64,000 nucleotides of DNA, from the NCBI GenBank assembly GCA_051954935.1, contig JBQCHG010000005.1, positions 1 through 64,000 on the forward strand. Reading direction: 5' to 3'. The notes under the pieces were generated by a model. The model worked only from the letters and a program-made list of their open reading frames with translations. It ran no database searches and was not told the origin of the DNA. Of the stretch, positions 55,748 through 64,000 are shown piece by piece. The stretch is from 66-474 sp051954935 (GTDB lineage: Bacteria; Pseudomonadota; Gammaproteobacteria; Xanthomonadales; Rhodanobacteraceae). The translations under genes and the position numbers were made by a program. Within the stretch, counting starts at the first letter, position 1; every line of letters starts with the position of its first letter.

Positions 55748-56057
55748 GATCGGATTCCGGTTGCGGCGCCGACGCGCCCGGCGCGGGCGTGACCACCTGG
55801 TAGAACGTTTCTCCCGGCTTGATCAGGCCGAGTTCCGACCGCGCGCGCGCCTCGACAGCCTGCTGGCCGTGCTTCAGGTCCTGCACCTCGGCAGAGAGCG
55901 CCTGGTTGCGCTGCTTCAGTTTCGCGTTGTCGGCCTGCTGCGCCGCCACGCGCGCGCGCAGCGCATGCAGGTCGCGCATGCCGCCCTCGCCGAGCCACAG
56001 CTTCACCTGCAAGGCAACCAGCAGCACGATCAGGATCACCGCGATCCAGCGCAGCAT
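55737..56057 (-). CDS. ftsB: Cell division protein FtsB
   Basis: Links FtsL and FtsQ in the divisome. 106 residues: one N-terminal membrane helix (about 4-22), then a coiled coil (about 28-70, QADNAKLKQRNQALSAEVQDL) and the conserved ARSELGLIKPGETFYQVV. Order eno-ftsB-ispD is standard in gammaproteobacteria. Confidence 0.93.
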   Translation of the reverse strand: MLRWIAVILIVLLVALQVKLWLGEGGMRDLHALRARVAAQQADNAKLKQRNQALSAEVQDLKHGQQAVEARARSELGLIKPGETFYQVVTPAPGASAPQPESDHGH

Positions 56058-56074
56058 GCGATCGCCTCGCGCAG

Positions 56075-57370
56075 TCAGCCCGCGAAGGCCGGCAGATTGG
56101 GAAACGCCGCACGTCCGGCGTAGCGTGCATCCCTGCCGAGCTGTTCCTCGATGCGCAACAACTGGTTGTACTTGGCCACGCGATCCGTGCGGCACAACGA
56201 ACCGGTCTTGATCTGCGTGGCCGTCGTGGCCACGGCGAGGTCGGCAATCGTCGTGTCCTCGGTTTCGCCCGAGCGATGCGACACCACCGCCGCGTACTTC
56301 GCCCTGTCGGCCATCGCGATCGCTTCCAGCGTCTCGCTCAGCGTGCCGATCTGGTTGACCTTGATCAGGATCGCGTTGGCGATGTGCCTTTCGATGCCTT
56401 CCCGGAAGATCGTCGGGTTGGTGACGAACAGGTCGTCGCCGACCAGTTGCACCTGCTTGCCGAGCTTGTCGGTGAGCAGCTTCCAGCCGTCCCAGTCGCC
56501 TTCGGCCATGCCGTCCTCGACGGTGATGATCGGATACTGCTTTACCCAACTCGCCAGCAGTTCGACGAACTGCTCCGGCGCGTACTGCTTGCCCTCGCCT
56601 TCCAGGTCGTACTTGCCGTTTTTGAAGAATTCGGAGCTGGCGACGTCCAGGCCCAGCATGATGTCGCCGCCGACCTTGTAGCCGGCCTTGTTCACCGCTT
56701 CGGCGATGGTGTCCAGCGCCTCGATGTTGGAGCGCAGGTTCGGCGCAAAACCACCTTCGTCGCCGACCGCGGTATTCAGGCCCTTGCCCTTCAGCACCGA
56801 TTTCAGCGCGTGGAAGATTTCCGCGCCCGCGCGCAGCGCTTCCGAGAAACTCGGCGCGCCGACCGGCAAGATCATGAACTCCTGCACGTCCACGTTGTTG
56901 TCGGCGTGCGCGCCGCCATTGACGATGTTCATCATCGGAACGGGCAACGCACCGGGTTTGCCGTGCGAGAGGTATTGCCAAAGCGGCTGTTTGCGCGACG
57001 CGGCGGCCGCGTGCGCAGCCGCCATCGAGACCCCCAGCAACGCATTCGCGCCGAGTTTCGACTTGTTCGGCGTGCCGTCCAGCGCGATCAGTTTGGTGTC
57101 CAGCCCTTTCTGGTCCGCCGCATCGAAACCTTTCAATGCGTTCGCGATCGTTCCGTTGACATTGGCGACGGCGTTCTTCACGCCCTTGCCCATGTAGCGC
57201 GCCTTGTCGCCATCGCGCAGCTCGACCGCCTCGCGCGTGCCGGTGGACGCGCCACTCGGCACCGCCGCGCGGCCGAACGAACCGTCGGCAAGCGTGATTT
57301 CCGCTTCGAGCGTGGGATTGCCGCGGCTGTCGAGGATTTCGCGGGCGTGGATCGTCTTGATCGTCGTCAT
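56075..57370 (-). CDS. eno: Enolase
   Basis: 2-phosphoglycerate to phosphoenolpyruvate; also a degradosome component in some bacteria, and pnp is present in this window. 431 residues. REILDSRGNPTLEAEI near the start, AVPSGASTGTREA, GDEGGFAPNL, VEDGMAEGDWDGWK and VSHRSGETEDTTIAD carry the Mg and catalytic residues. The ATG at 57370 gives the standard start MTTIKTIHAREILDSRG. Confidence 0.98.
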   Translation of the reverse strand: MTTIKTIHAREILDSRGNPTLEAEITLADGSFGRAAVPSGASTGTREAVELRDGDKARYMGKGVKNAVANVNGTIANALKGFDAADQKGLDTKLIALDGTPNKSKLGANALLGVSMAAAHAAAASRKQPLWQYLSHGKPGALPVPMMNIVNGGAHADNNVDVQEFMILPVGAPSFSEALRAGAEIFHALKSVLKGKGLNTAVGDEGGFAPNLRSNIEALDTIAEAVNKAGYKVGGDIMLGLDVASSEFFKNGKYDLEGEGKQYAPEQFVELLASWVKQYPIITVEDGMAEGDWDGWKLLTDKLGKQVQLVGDDLFVTNPTIFREGIERHIANAILIKVNQIGTLSETLEAIAMADRAKYAAVVSHRSGETEDTTIADLAVATTATQIKTGSLCRTDRVAKYNQLLRIEEQLGRDARYAGRAAFPNLPAFAG

Positions 57371-57389
57371 GCTCCGGTTCCGTGATGTT

Positions 57390-57447
57390 GCAGGAGCGCA
57401 CTTGCACGCAGCCTGCGTTCGAAGAATCGCGCGCAGTGGCGCTCCTA
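57390..57447. repeat. GTAG-type REP doublet between kdsA and eno
   Basis: GCAGGAGCGCACTTGCACGC and, inverted, TCGCGCGCAGTGGCGCTCCT followed by AC. On the minus strand the right end reads GTAGGAGCG, and its TAG is the kdsA stop. Confidence 0.8.
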
Positions 57448-58262
57448 CAAAAGCGTTGAACGTTTCGCTACCGCGTCCAGCTCTTTCAGCGTTCCGAGCA
57501 GCGCTTCCATCTTCCCCAGCGGCCACGCGTTCGGGCCATCCGACAAAGCCTTGTCCGGATCGGGATGGGTTTCCATGAAAATGCCGCTGATGCCGACCGC
57601 GACCGCCGCGCGCGCCAGCACCGGCACGAACTCGCGCTGGCCACCGGACTTGCTGCCCTGCCCGCCCGGCAATTGCACCGAATGGGTCGCGTCGAATACC
57701 ACCGGGCAGTTCGTCTCGCGCATCACCGCAAGCGAGCGCATGTCGGAAACGAGATTGTTGTAGCCGAAGCTCGCGCCGCGCTCGCAGACCATGATCTGCC
57801 CGTTGCCGGTGGAGCGCGCCTTCTCGACCACGTTCTTCATGTCCCACGGCGAGAGGAACTGGCCCTTCTTGATGTTGACCGGCTTGCCTGCGCTGCACAC
57901 GTTGCGGATGAAGTCGGTCTGCCGGCACAGGAACGCCGGCGTCTGCAGCACATCCACCACCGACACGACTTCATCCAGCGGCGTGTACTCGTGCACGTCG
58001 GTCAGCACCGGCACGCCGATCTGCTTCTTCACTTCGGAGAGGATGCGCAAGCCCTCTTCCATGCCCAGTCCGCGGAAACCGCTGATCGACGTACGGTTGG
58101 CCTTGTCGAAGCTGGACTTGAAGATGAAAGGAATGCCGAGCTTGCCCGTGATTTCCTTCAGCGTGCCGGCGGTGTCGAGCTGCAACTGCGGCGACTCGAC
58201 CACGCAGGGGCCGGCAATCAAAAAGAACGGCTGGTGCAACCCGGTTTCGAAGCCGCACAAAT

Positions 58263-58266
<4 letters not shown>
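57445..58266 (-). CDS. kdsA: 3-deoxy-D-manno-octulosonate 8-phosphate synthase
   Basis: Makes KDO-8-phosphate for lipopolysaccharide. 273 residues. FFLIAGPCVVESPQL, FKSSFDKANRTSISGFRG, LTDVHEYTPLDEV, NIKKGQFLSPWDM and FDATHSVQLPGGQG are diagnostic. It has the family's usual (AGPCVVES) form, and whether it is metal-dependent is uncertain. The ATG overlaps the pyrG stop (ATGA). The TAG stop lies in a REP element. Confidence 0.97.
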
Positions 58267-59987
<1,721 letters not shown>

Positions 59988-60127
59988 GGAAAGACCGCTT
60001 CCGGAAAGCCGCATTCTACATGCTGAAGCGGAAGGAGGGAGACGTCAGGCGGGACGGGAAAGACATGGAGGTTGCGGCTCACGCCCGCATCCCACCCCCG
60101 CCTCGCTGCTCTTGCTAGCATCGCGGC

Positions 60128-61927
60128 ATGAACTCGATCATCCCTGCCCGCCTCGCCGCGTTGCGCGCCCTCATGCGCGAGCGCGGCGTCGCATTTTGCC
60201 TCGTCCCCACCGCGGATCCCCACCTTTCCGAATACCTGCCAGCGCGCTGGATGGCGCGCGAGTGGCTCTCAGGCTTCACCGGCTCGGCTGGCATTTTGCT
60301 GGTCGGGGCGGAATTCGCCGGATTGTGGACGGATTCGCGCTACTTCGAACAGGCGGAACGCGAACTGGCGGGCAGCGGAATCGGGCTGATGAGGCTGAGC
60401 GTGCCGCACACGCCCGAACACCAGCAATGGCTGCGCGAACACGTGCGCAGAGATGAGCGCGTGGCCTGCGCGGCGGACATGCTTTCGCTCAATGGCGCGC
60501 GCGCGCTGCGCCGAGCACTGGACGAATGCGGCGCGGAACTGATCGGCGAGGACCTGCCCGGCGCCATCTGGAGTGATCGTCCCGGCTTGCCGGACGCGCC
60601 GGTCTTCGAACATCCCGTCGAATACGCGATCCGTACGCGCGCGGAAAAACTTGGCGCGGTACGCAAAGCGATGCAGGAGCGCGGCGCGACGCACCATCTG
60701 GTTTCCGCGCTCGACGAAATCGCCTGGCTCACCAACGTGCGCGGTTCGGATATCGAATACAACCCGGTGTTCCTGGCGCACCTGTTGGTGGATGCGCAGC
60801 GGGCGATGTTGTTCGTGGATCGAAAGAAGATCGGGGCGGACCTGGGCGCACGATTGCACAGCGAGGGATTTGAAGTACGGCACTATCCGGAAGTGCGCGA
60901 CGCGCTCGCTGCCCTGCCGTCAGGCTCGAAACTGCTGCTCGACCCGCAGCACGTTTGCCTGCAGATCGCCCAGGCGATCCCCGCGAATGTGGCAACGGTC
61001 GAGGCGCCCGGCCCGATCGCCACACTCAAGGCGCGGAAGACCGAAGCCGAACTGGCGCATGTGCGCGAAACGATGCGCCACGACGGCGCGGCGCTGGTGC
61101 GAGCGGCACGCTGGCTGGAAGCGGCGCTCGCGCGCGGCGAACGGCTCACCGAACTGGACGTGGATGCCAAGCTGCGCGAGCTGCGTTCCCGGCAGCCGGG
61201 CTTCGTCAGCGAAAGTTTCTCGACGATCGCGGGTTACCAGGCCAACGGCGCGCTTCCGCACTATCGCGCCACGCCGGAGCACCATTCACCGCTGCACGCA
61301 CGCGGCATGCTGTTGATCGATTCCGGCGGCCAGTACCTCGGCGGCACCACCGACATCACGCGCGTCTGGGCGCTCGGTGAGGTCACGGATGAGCAGCGCC
61401 GCGACGTCACGCTCGTACTGAAAGGGGTGATCGCGCTCTCGCGCGTGAAATTTCCGCGCGGCACATCGGGCCAGCAACTGGATGCGCTGGCGCGCGCGCC
61501 GATCTGGGCGTCCGGCGTCGACTATGGCCACGGCACCGGCCATGGCGTCGGCTATTGCCTCAACGTGCACGAAGGCCCGCAGGCGATCCGTCCGCCGCGC
61601 TCCGCTTCGCACCTGGAACCGCTCGACGTCGGAATGATCACCTCGATCGAGCCGGGCATTTACAAGCCGGACCGCCATGGCGTGCGCATCGAGAATCTGG
61701 TCGCGACCGTACCCGCGGGATCCGGCGAATTCGGTGAGTTCCTCGCTTTCGAAACACTCACCCTGTGCCCGCTAGATACCCGGCTTCTGGAACTTCGCTT
61801 GTTGGAGGATTCCGAAATCGCATGGCTCGACGCCTACCATGCGCGCGTGCGCGGACAACTCGCGCCGCTGCTGGAAGACGAAGCAGATCGCGCATGGCTG
61901 GAAGCGCGCTGCGCCCCGCTTTCCTGA
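60128..61927 (+). CDS. Xaa-Pro aminopeptidase (M24B family, long three-domain form)
   Basis: Removes an N-terminal residue that precedes proline. 599 residues; similar in architecture to eukaryotic XPNPEP1 and larger than E. coli PepP (441). Two N-terminal creatinase-like domains (about 1-150 and 155-310) and a C-terminal pita-bread domain. Dinuclear metal ligands are Asp398 and Asp409 in LLIDSGGQYLGGTTDITR, His472 in GHGTGHGVGY, Glu508 in TSIEPGIY and Glu522 in RIENL. No signal peptide. Divergent from pyrG over 140 bases. It would complement the secreted DPP IV in use of proline-containing peptides (inference). Confidence 0.93.
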   Translation: MNSIIPARLAALRALMRERGVAFCLVPTADPHLSEYLPARWMAREWLSGFTGSAGILLVGAEFAGLWTDSRYFEQAERELAGSGIGLMRLSVPHTPEHQQWLREHVRRDERVACAADMLSLNGARALRRALDECGAELIGEDLPGAIWSDRPGLPDAPVFEHPVEYAIRTRAEKLGAVRKAMQERGATHHLVSALDEIAWLTNVRGSDIEYNPVFLAHLLVDAQRAMLFVDRKKIGADLGARLHSEGFEVRHYPEVRDALAALPSGSKLLLDPQHVCLQIAQAIPANVATVEAPGPIATLKARKTEAELAHVRETMRHDGAALVRAARWLEAALARGERLTELDVDAKLRELRSRQPGFVSESFSTIAGYQANGALPHYRATPEHHSPLHARGMLLIDSGGQYLGGTTDITRVWALGEVTDEQRRDVTLVLKGVIALSRVKFPRGTSGQQLDALARAPIWASGVDYGHGTGHGVGYCLNVHEGPQAIRPPRSASHLEPLDVGMITSIEPGIYKPDRHGVRIENLVATVPAGSGEFGEFLAFETLTLCPLDTRLLELRLLEDSEIAWLDAYHARVRGQLAPLLEDEADRAWLEARCAPLS

Positions 61928-61977
61928 TTCGACGCAGAACGCAGCCCCCAACGGCCCGCACGGACCTTGACCAAAAG

Positions 61978-62001
61978 AAAGCCCCGCGAGTGCGGGGCTT
62001 T
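61978..62001. terminator. Bidirectional terminator
   Basis: AAAGCCCCGC, loop GAGT, GCGGGGCTTT. It lies between the convergent aminopeptidase and the 256-residue secreted protein; T-runs on both strands are short. Confidence 0.8.
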
Positions 62002-62021
62002 CCGGGTGCCGCGTGCCGCTT

Positions 62022-62792
62022 TTACTGCCGCTCGCCACCCGAAGTGGTGGAAGCGGGGCGGTGGTGATGGCGGCGCGAGTGTGTGCCCGAGTGCGTGGTG
62101 CCGGTGTTCGCGCCGGCGTTGGCGCCGGCCTGTGTGGAAGTGCCCACCTCGGCATTGCTGCCCCCGGCCGAGACGCCGGCGCTCGTGCTGGTGCCCAGCT
62201 CCGAATTGGCAGAAGCCTGGCCGCGGTTGTTGTTGACCCGGTTGATGGCGTTCTGGCTGGCGTTGTTGGCGCCCTGCGCGTTCTGGCGCGCGGTTTCGCG
62301 GACGCTGCTGCCGACCTGGCCACCACTGGTCTGCGCGTTCTGCACGGCACTGCGCACCGCGTCCCCATGCGTGTCGGTCTGTGCACCGACACCGGCGTTG
62401 GCCGTGCCGGACACATCGTCCTGGACATCGCTGGATACCACGCCTTGCACCTGCGTGGTTTGGTTCGCGCCGGCATTGGCGCCGGACGAAACTGCCTGCG
62501 GGACGCCTCCGGCGGTGCGCTCGGCCTGCTGCGCCGCGGAATTCGCGGTATTGCCGGCGTTCTGAGCCGCGGAGGAAACCTCATTGCCGACCGGCGGCGA
62601 TGTCAGGTTGGCGCCGGAGTTGACCGAACCATTCATGCCGTTTTGCGCACCGATCGCGCCGAGCGGTGCGCCGACTTGCATGTGATTGGCAGCTCCCATG
62701 GCTCCGCCGACCGTACCGCCAATGTTGACTTGCGCGAATGCGGGTACTGCAAAGGCCGCGGCAACCAGGGCAGGAAGAATGAGCTTGCGCAT
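62022..62792 (-). CDS. Secreted low-complexity protein with histidine-rich C-terminus
   Basis: 256 residues. Signal peptide MRKLILPALVAAAFAVPAFA, cleaved before Q21. The mature protein is rich in Ala, Asn, Gly, Ser, Thr and Gln with no cysteine, and has loosely repeated stretches (SSAAQNAGNTANSAAQQ, NNASQNAINRVNNN, GANAGANTGT). The C-terminus carries HSRRHHHR. I do not recognise the family. The ribosome site AAGGAGGT is perfect, so strong expression is likely, and a hairpin lies 10 bases upstream of it. It shares its signal peptide with the 81-residue protein encoded just upstream, which has its own terminator. Confidence 0.8.
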   Translation of the reverse strand: MRKLILPALVAAAFAVPAFAQVNIGGTVGGAMGAANHMQVGAPLGAIGAQNGMNGSVNSGANLTSPPVGNEVSSAAQNAGNTANSAAQQAERTAGGVPQAVSSGANAGANQTTQVQGVVSSDVQDDVSGTANAGVGAQTDTHGDAVRSAVQNAQTSGGQVGSSVRETARQNAQGANNASQNAINRVNNNRGQASANSELGTSTSAGVSAGGSNAEVGTSTQAGANAGANTGTTHSGTHSRRHHHRPASTTSGGERQ

Positions 62793-62815
62793 GATGGACC
62801 TCCTTTGGGATGAGT

Positions 62816-62840
62816 GGGCGAACGTCCCCCTCATTCGCCC
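62816..62840. promoter_or_regulatory. Hairpin in the leader of the 256-residue secreted protein
   Basis: GGGCGAA and TTCGCCC, a 7-base-pair stem with an 11-base loop, ending 10 bases upstream of the AAGGAGGT ribosome site at 62798-62805. Could stabilise or regulate the mRNA. Confidence 0.45.
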
Positions 62841-62926
62841 GTCCATCGTGGGCACCCGATGCAAACCGGTGCTGAATCCGGCACTTCGGGCTTTACATCC
62901 GGTACAGCTTGGGTCTGCAGCACTGC

Positions 62927-62956
62927 AAAAAAAACGCCCCGGAAGTCCGGGGCGTT
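62927..62956 (-). terminator. Terminator of the 81-residue secreted protein gene
   Basis: CGCCCCGG, a four-base loop and CCGGGGCG are followed on the minus strand by eight T, 28 bases past the stop. Confidence 0.92.
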
Positions 62957-62983
62957 CAGATCCGCAGTGAAACCGGAAAGGAA

Positions 62984-63229
62984 TTACTTGCCGCTCGTGG
63001 AAGTGGAAGCCGGCGCGCTGGAAGCGGCCGCAGCCTTCTTGGCGTGATGATGACGGTGGTGCTTGCTGTGGTGCTTGGTGCTCTTGTGCTCCATGGTGCC
63101 CTGCTGGGACATGCTGGACGAAGTGGCGGTCGTTGCGGTGGAAGCCGCGGCCGGCGCGGTGGTGTCCTGGGCGAAGGCAGGCACGGAGAAAGCCACGGCG
63201 ATCAACGCCGGGAGGATGAGCTTGCGCAT
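62984..63229 (-). CDS. Small secreted histidine/lysine-rich protein
   Basis: 81 residues. Signal peptide MRKLILPALIAVAFSVPAFA, 17 of 20 residues identical to the neighbour's. The mature 61 residues are Ala/Thr/Ser-rich with a central KHHSKHHRHHHAKK cluster, which could bind metal ions or anions. No cysteine and no known domain. GGAGT ribosome site 8 bases upstream. It is followed by a strong terminator, so it is a monocistronic unit. Similar short His-rich secreted proteins occur in Xanthomonadales, usually hypothetical; the function is unknown. Confidence 0.8.
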   Translation of the reverse strand: MRKLILPALIAVAFSVPAFAQDTTAPAAASTATTATSSSMSQQGTMEHKSTKHHSKHHRHHHAKKAAAASSAPASTSTSGK

Positions 63230-63436
63230 GGTTTTTACTCCTGGAGTGTTTTGGATTGACGCGCCCCCTCGTTGGCGCAGAGAAATCATCCGCGCGGCTG
63301 GCACACCGCAAGCTGAACCGTTTTCGGGAGGGCCTGAAAGCTTCCGCACCCCTTGTCCGGTCGGGCGCGCATTGACCGTTTCGGCCTGCTTCGCCATCCT
63401 GCATGGCTGGCCTGATACCCGATTCGAATCGCATCC

Positions 63437-64000
63437 ATGTCGCCATCCACTCGCTACAACGCCGCCGACATCGAAGTGCTGACCGGCCTGGAGCCGGTGC
63501 GCCGGCGCCCCGGCATGTACACCGACACCACGCGCCCGAACCATCTGGTGCAGGAGGTCGTGGACAACTCCGTGGACGAGGCGCTGGCCGGGTTCGCGAC
63601 CACGGTGGACGTGATCGTGCACGCGGACGGCTCGGCGGAAGTGAGCGATGACGGCCGCGGCATGCCGGTGGACATCCATCCCGAGCAGGGCGTCAGTGGC
63701 GTCGAGCTGATCCTGACCCGCCTGCACGCGGGCGGAAAGTTCTCCGACCGCAACTACGCCTTCGCCGGAGGCCTGCACGGCGTGGGCGTATCGGTGGTGA
63801 ATGCACTGTCCTCGCACCTGGAAGTGACGATCCGCCGCGAAGGCCATGAATACCGCATGCGCTTCGCGCACGGCGAACCTCTGGGCCAACTCGAAACACT
63901 GGGCGAAGTGCCGAAGAAACGCACCGGCACGACCCTGCGCTTCCTGCCCGATCCGAAATATTTCGACTCGCCCAAGGTTTCGCTGCCGAAACTGAAGCAC
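63437..64000 (+). CDS. parE: DNA topoisomerase IV subunit B (5' part; continues past the window)
   Basis: ATPase subunit of the decatenating topoisomerase. 188 residues are visible. NADIEVLTGLEPVRRRPGMYTDTTRPNHL-type start (here NAADIEVLTGLEPVRRRPG) distinguishes ParE from GyrB. GHKL ATPase motifs follow: EVVDNSVDEAL, SDDGRGMPVDIHPEQG and GGLHGVGVSVVNALSSHL. The 207-base upstream region shows TTGACC at 63375 but no clear -10. Confidence 0.97.
   Translation, partial: MSPSTRYNAADIEVLTGLEPVRRRPGMYTDTTRPNHLVQEVVDNSVDEALAGFATTVDVIVHADGSAEVSDDGRGMPVDIHPEQGVSGVELILTRLHAGGKFSDRNYAFAGGLHGVGVSVVNALSSHLEVTIRREGHEYRMRFAHGEPLGQLETLGEVPKKRTGTTLRFLPDPKYFDSPKVSLPKLKH

Overview
The window is one chromosomal stretch from a high-GC gammaproteobacterium. 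Gene content and order point to the order Xanthomonadales (Xanthomonadaceae or Rhodanobacteraceae): mtnA next to gyrA, a 14-gene nuo operon with separate nuoC and nuoD, pyrG-kdsA-eno-ftsB-ispD-ispF, surE-pcm-yqaA-nlpD, and a class III PHA synthase pair. The genus cannot be read from the sequence. Almost everything is housekeeping. I see no insertion sequence, prophage, CRISPR array or rRNA.

Layout. 1-4174 (minus): the 5' part of gyrA, a GtrA-family membrane protein coupled to mtnA, and a very small PspC-domain protein. 4206-6304 (minus): phaE-phaC, with a good sigma70 promoter whose -35 lies inside a palindrome. 6426-11150 (minus): an overlapping three-gene operon for a 2-oxoacid oxidoreductase. 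It encodes a 610-residue flavin/iron-sulfur NAD(P)H subunit, a fused gamma-alpha subunit and a thiamine diphosphate beta subunit, resembling 2-oxoglutarate:NADP+ oxidoreductase. 11379-20653 (minus): initiator tRNA, rimP, nusA, infB, rbfA, truB, rpsO, pnp, with a promoter in front and a terminator behind. 20955-35951 (minus): nuoA to nuoN, all 14 complex I subunits, mostly joined by 1-10 base overlaps. 36157-38499 (plus): a secreted dipeptidyl-peptidase IV. 38578-40033 (minus): tpiA, secG, tRNA-Leu(GAG). 40087-42788: an accessory group of an SDR on plus and a VIT transporter plus phosphoesterase lipoprotein on minus. 42841-49836 (minus): rlmE, ftsH, a TPR membrane protein, folP, glmM. 49907-50577 (plus): yhbY and an Mth938-domain protein. 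50612-59987: nlpD, yqaA, pcm, surE, an Smr protein on plus, then ispF, ispD, ftsB, eno, kdsA, pyrG. 60128-61927 (plus): an M24 aminopeptidase P. 62022-63229 (minus): two small secreted histidine-rich paralogues. 63437 to the end (plus): the start of parE.

The backbone rlmE-ftsH-folP-glmM ... secG-tRNA-Leu ... tRNA-fMet-rimP-nusA-infB-rbfA-truB-rpsO-pnp matches the E. coli chromosome order. Here it is interrupted by the nuo operon and by accessory genes (TPR protein; VIT/phosphoesterase/SDR; DPP IV).

Intergenic DNA is full of small palindromic repeats. One REP-like family with GTAG ends occupies five intergenic sites. At each site its terminal TAG is the stop codon of the adjoining gene: korB, nuoE, the SDR, the phosphoesterase, ispF and kdsA. 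This is the most distinctive feature of the window. I did not find a wholly new multi-gene system. The least familiar loci are the paired histidine-rich secreted proteins, the VIT-phosphoesterase couple and the three-subunit oxidoreductase.
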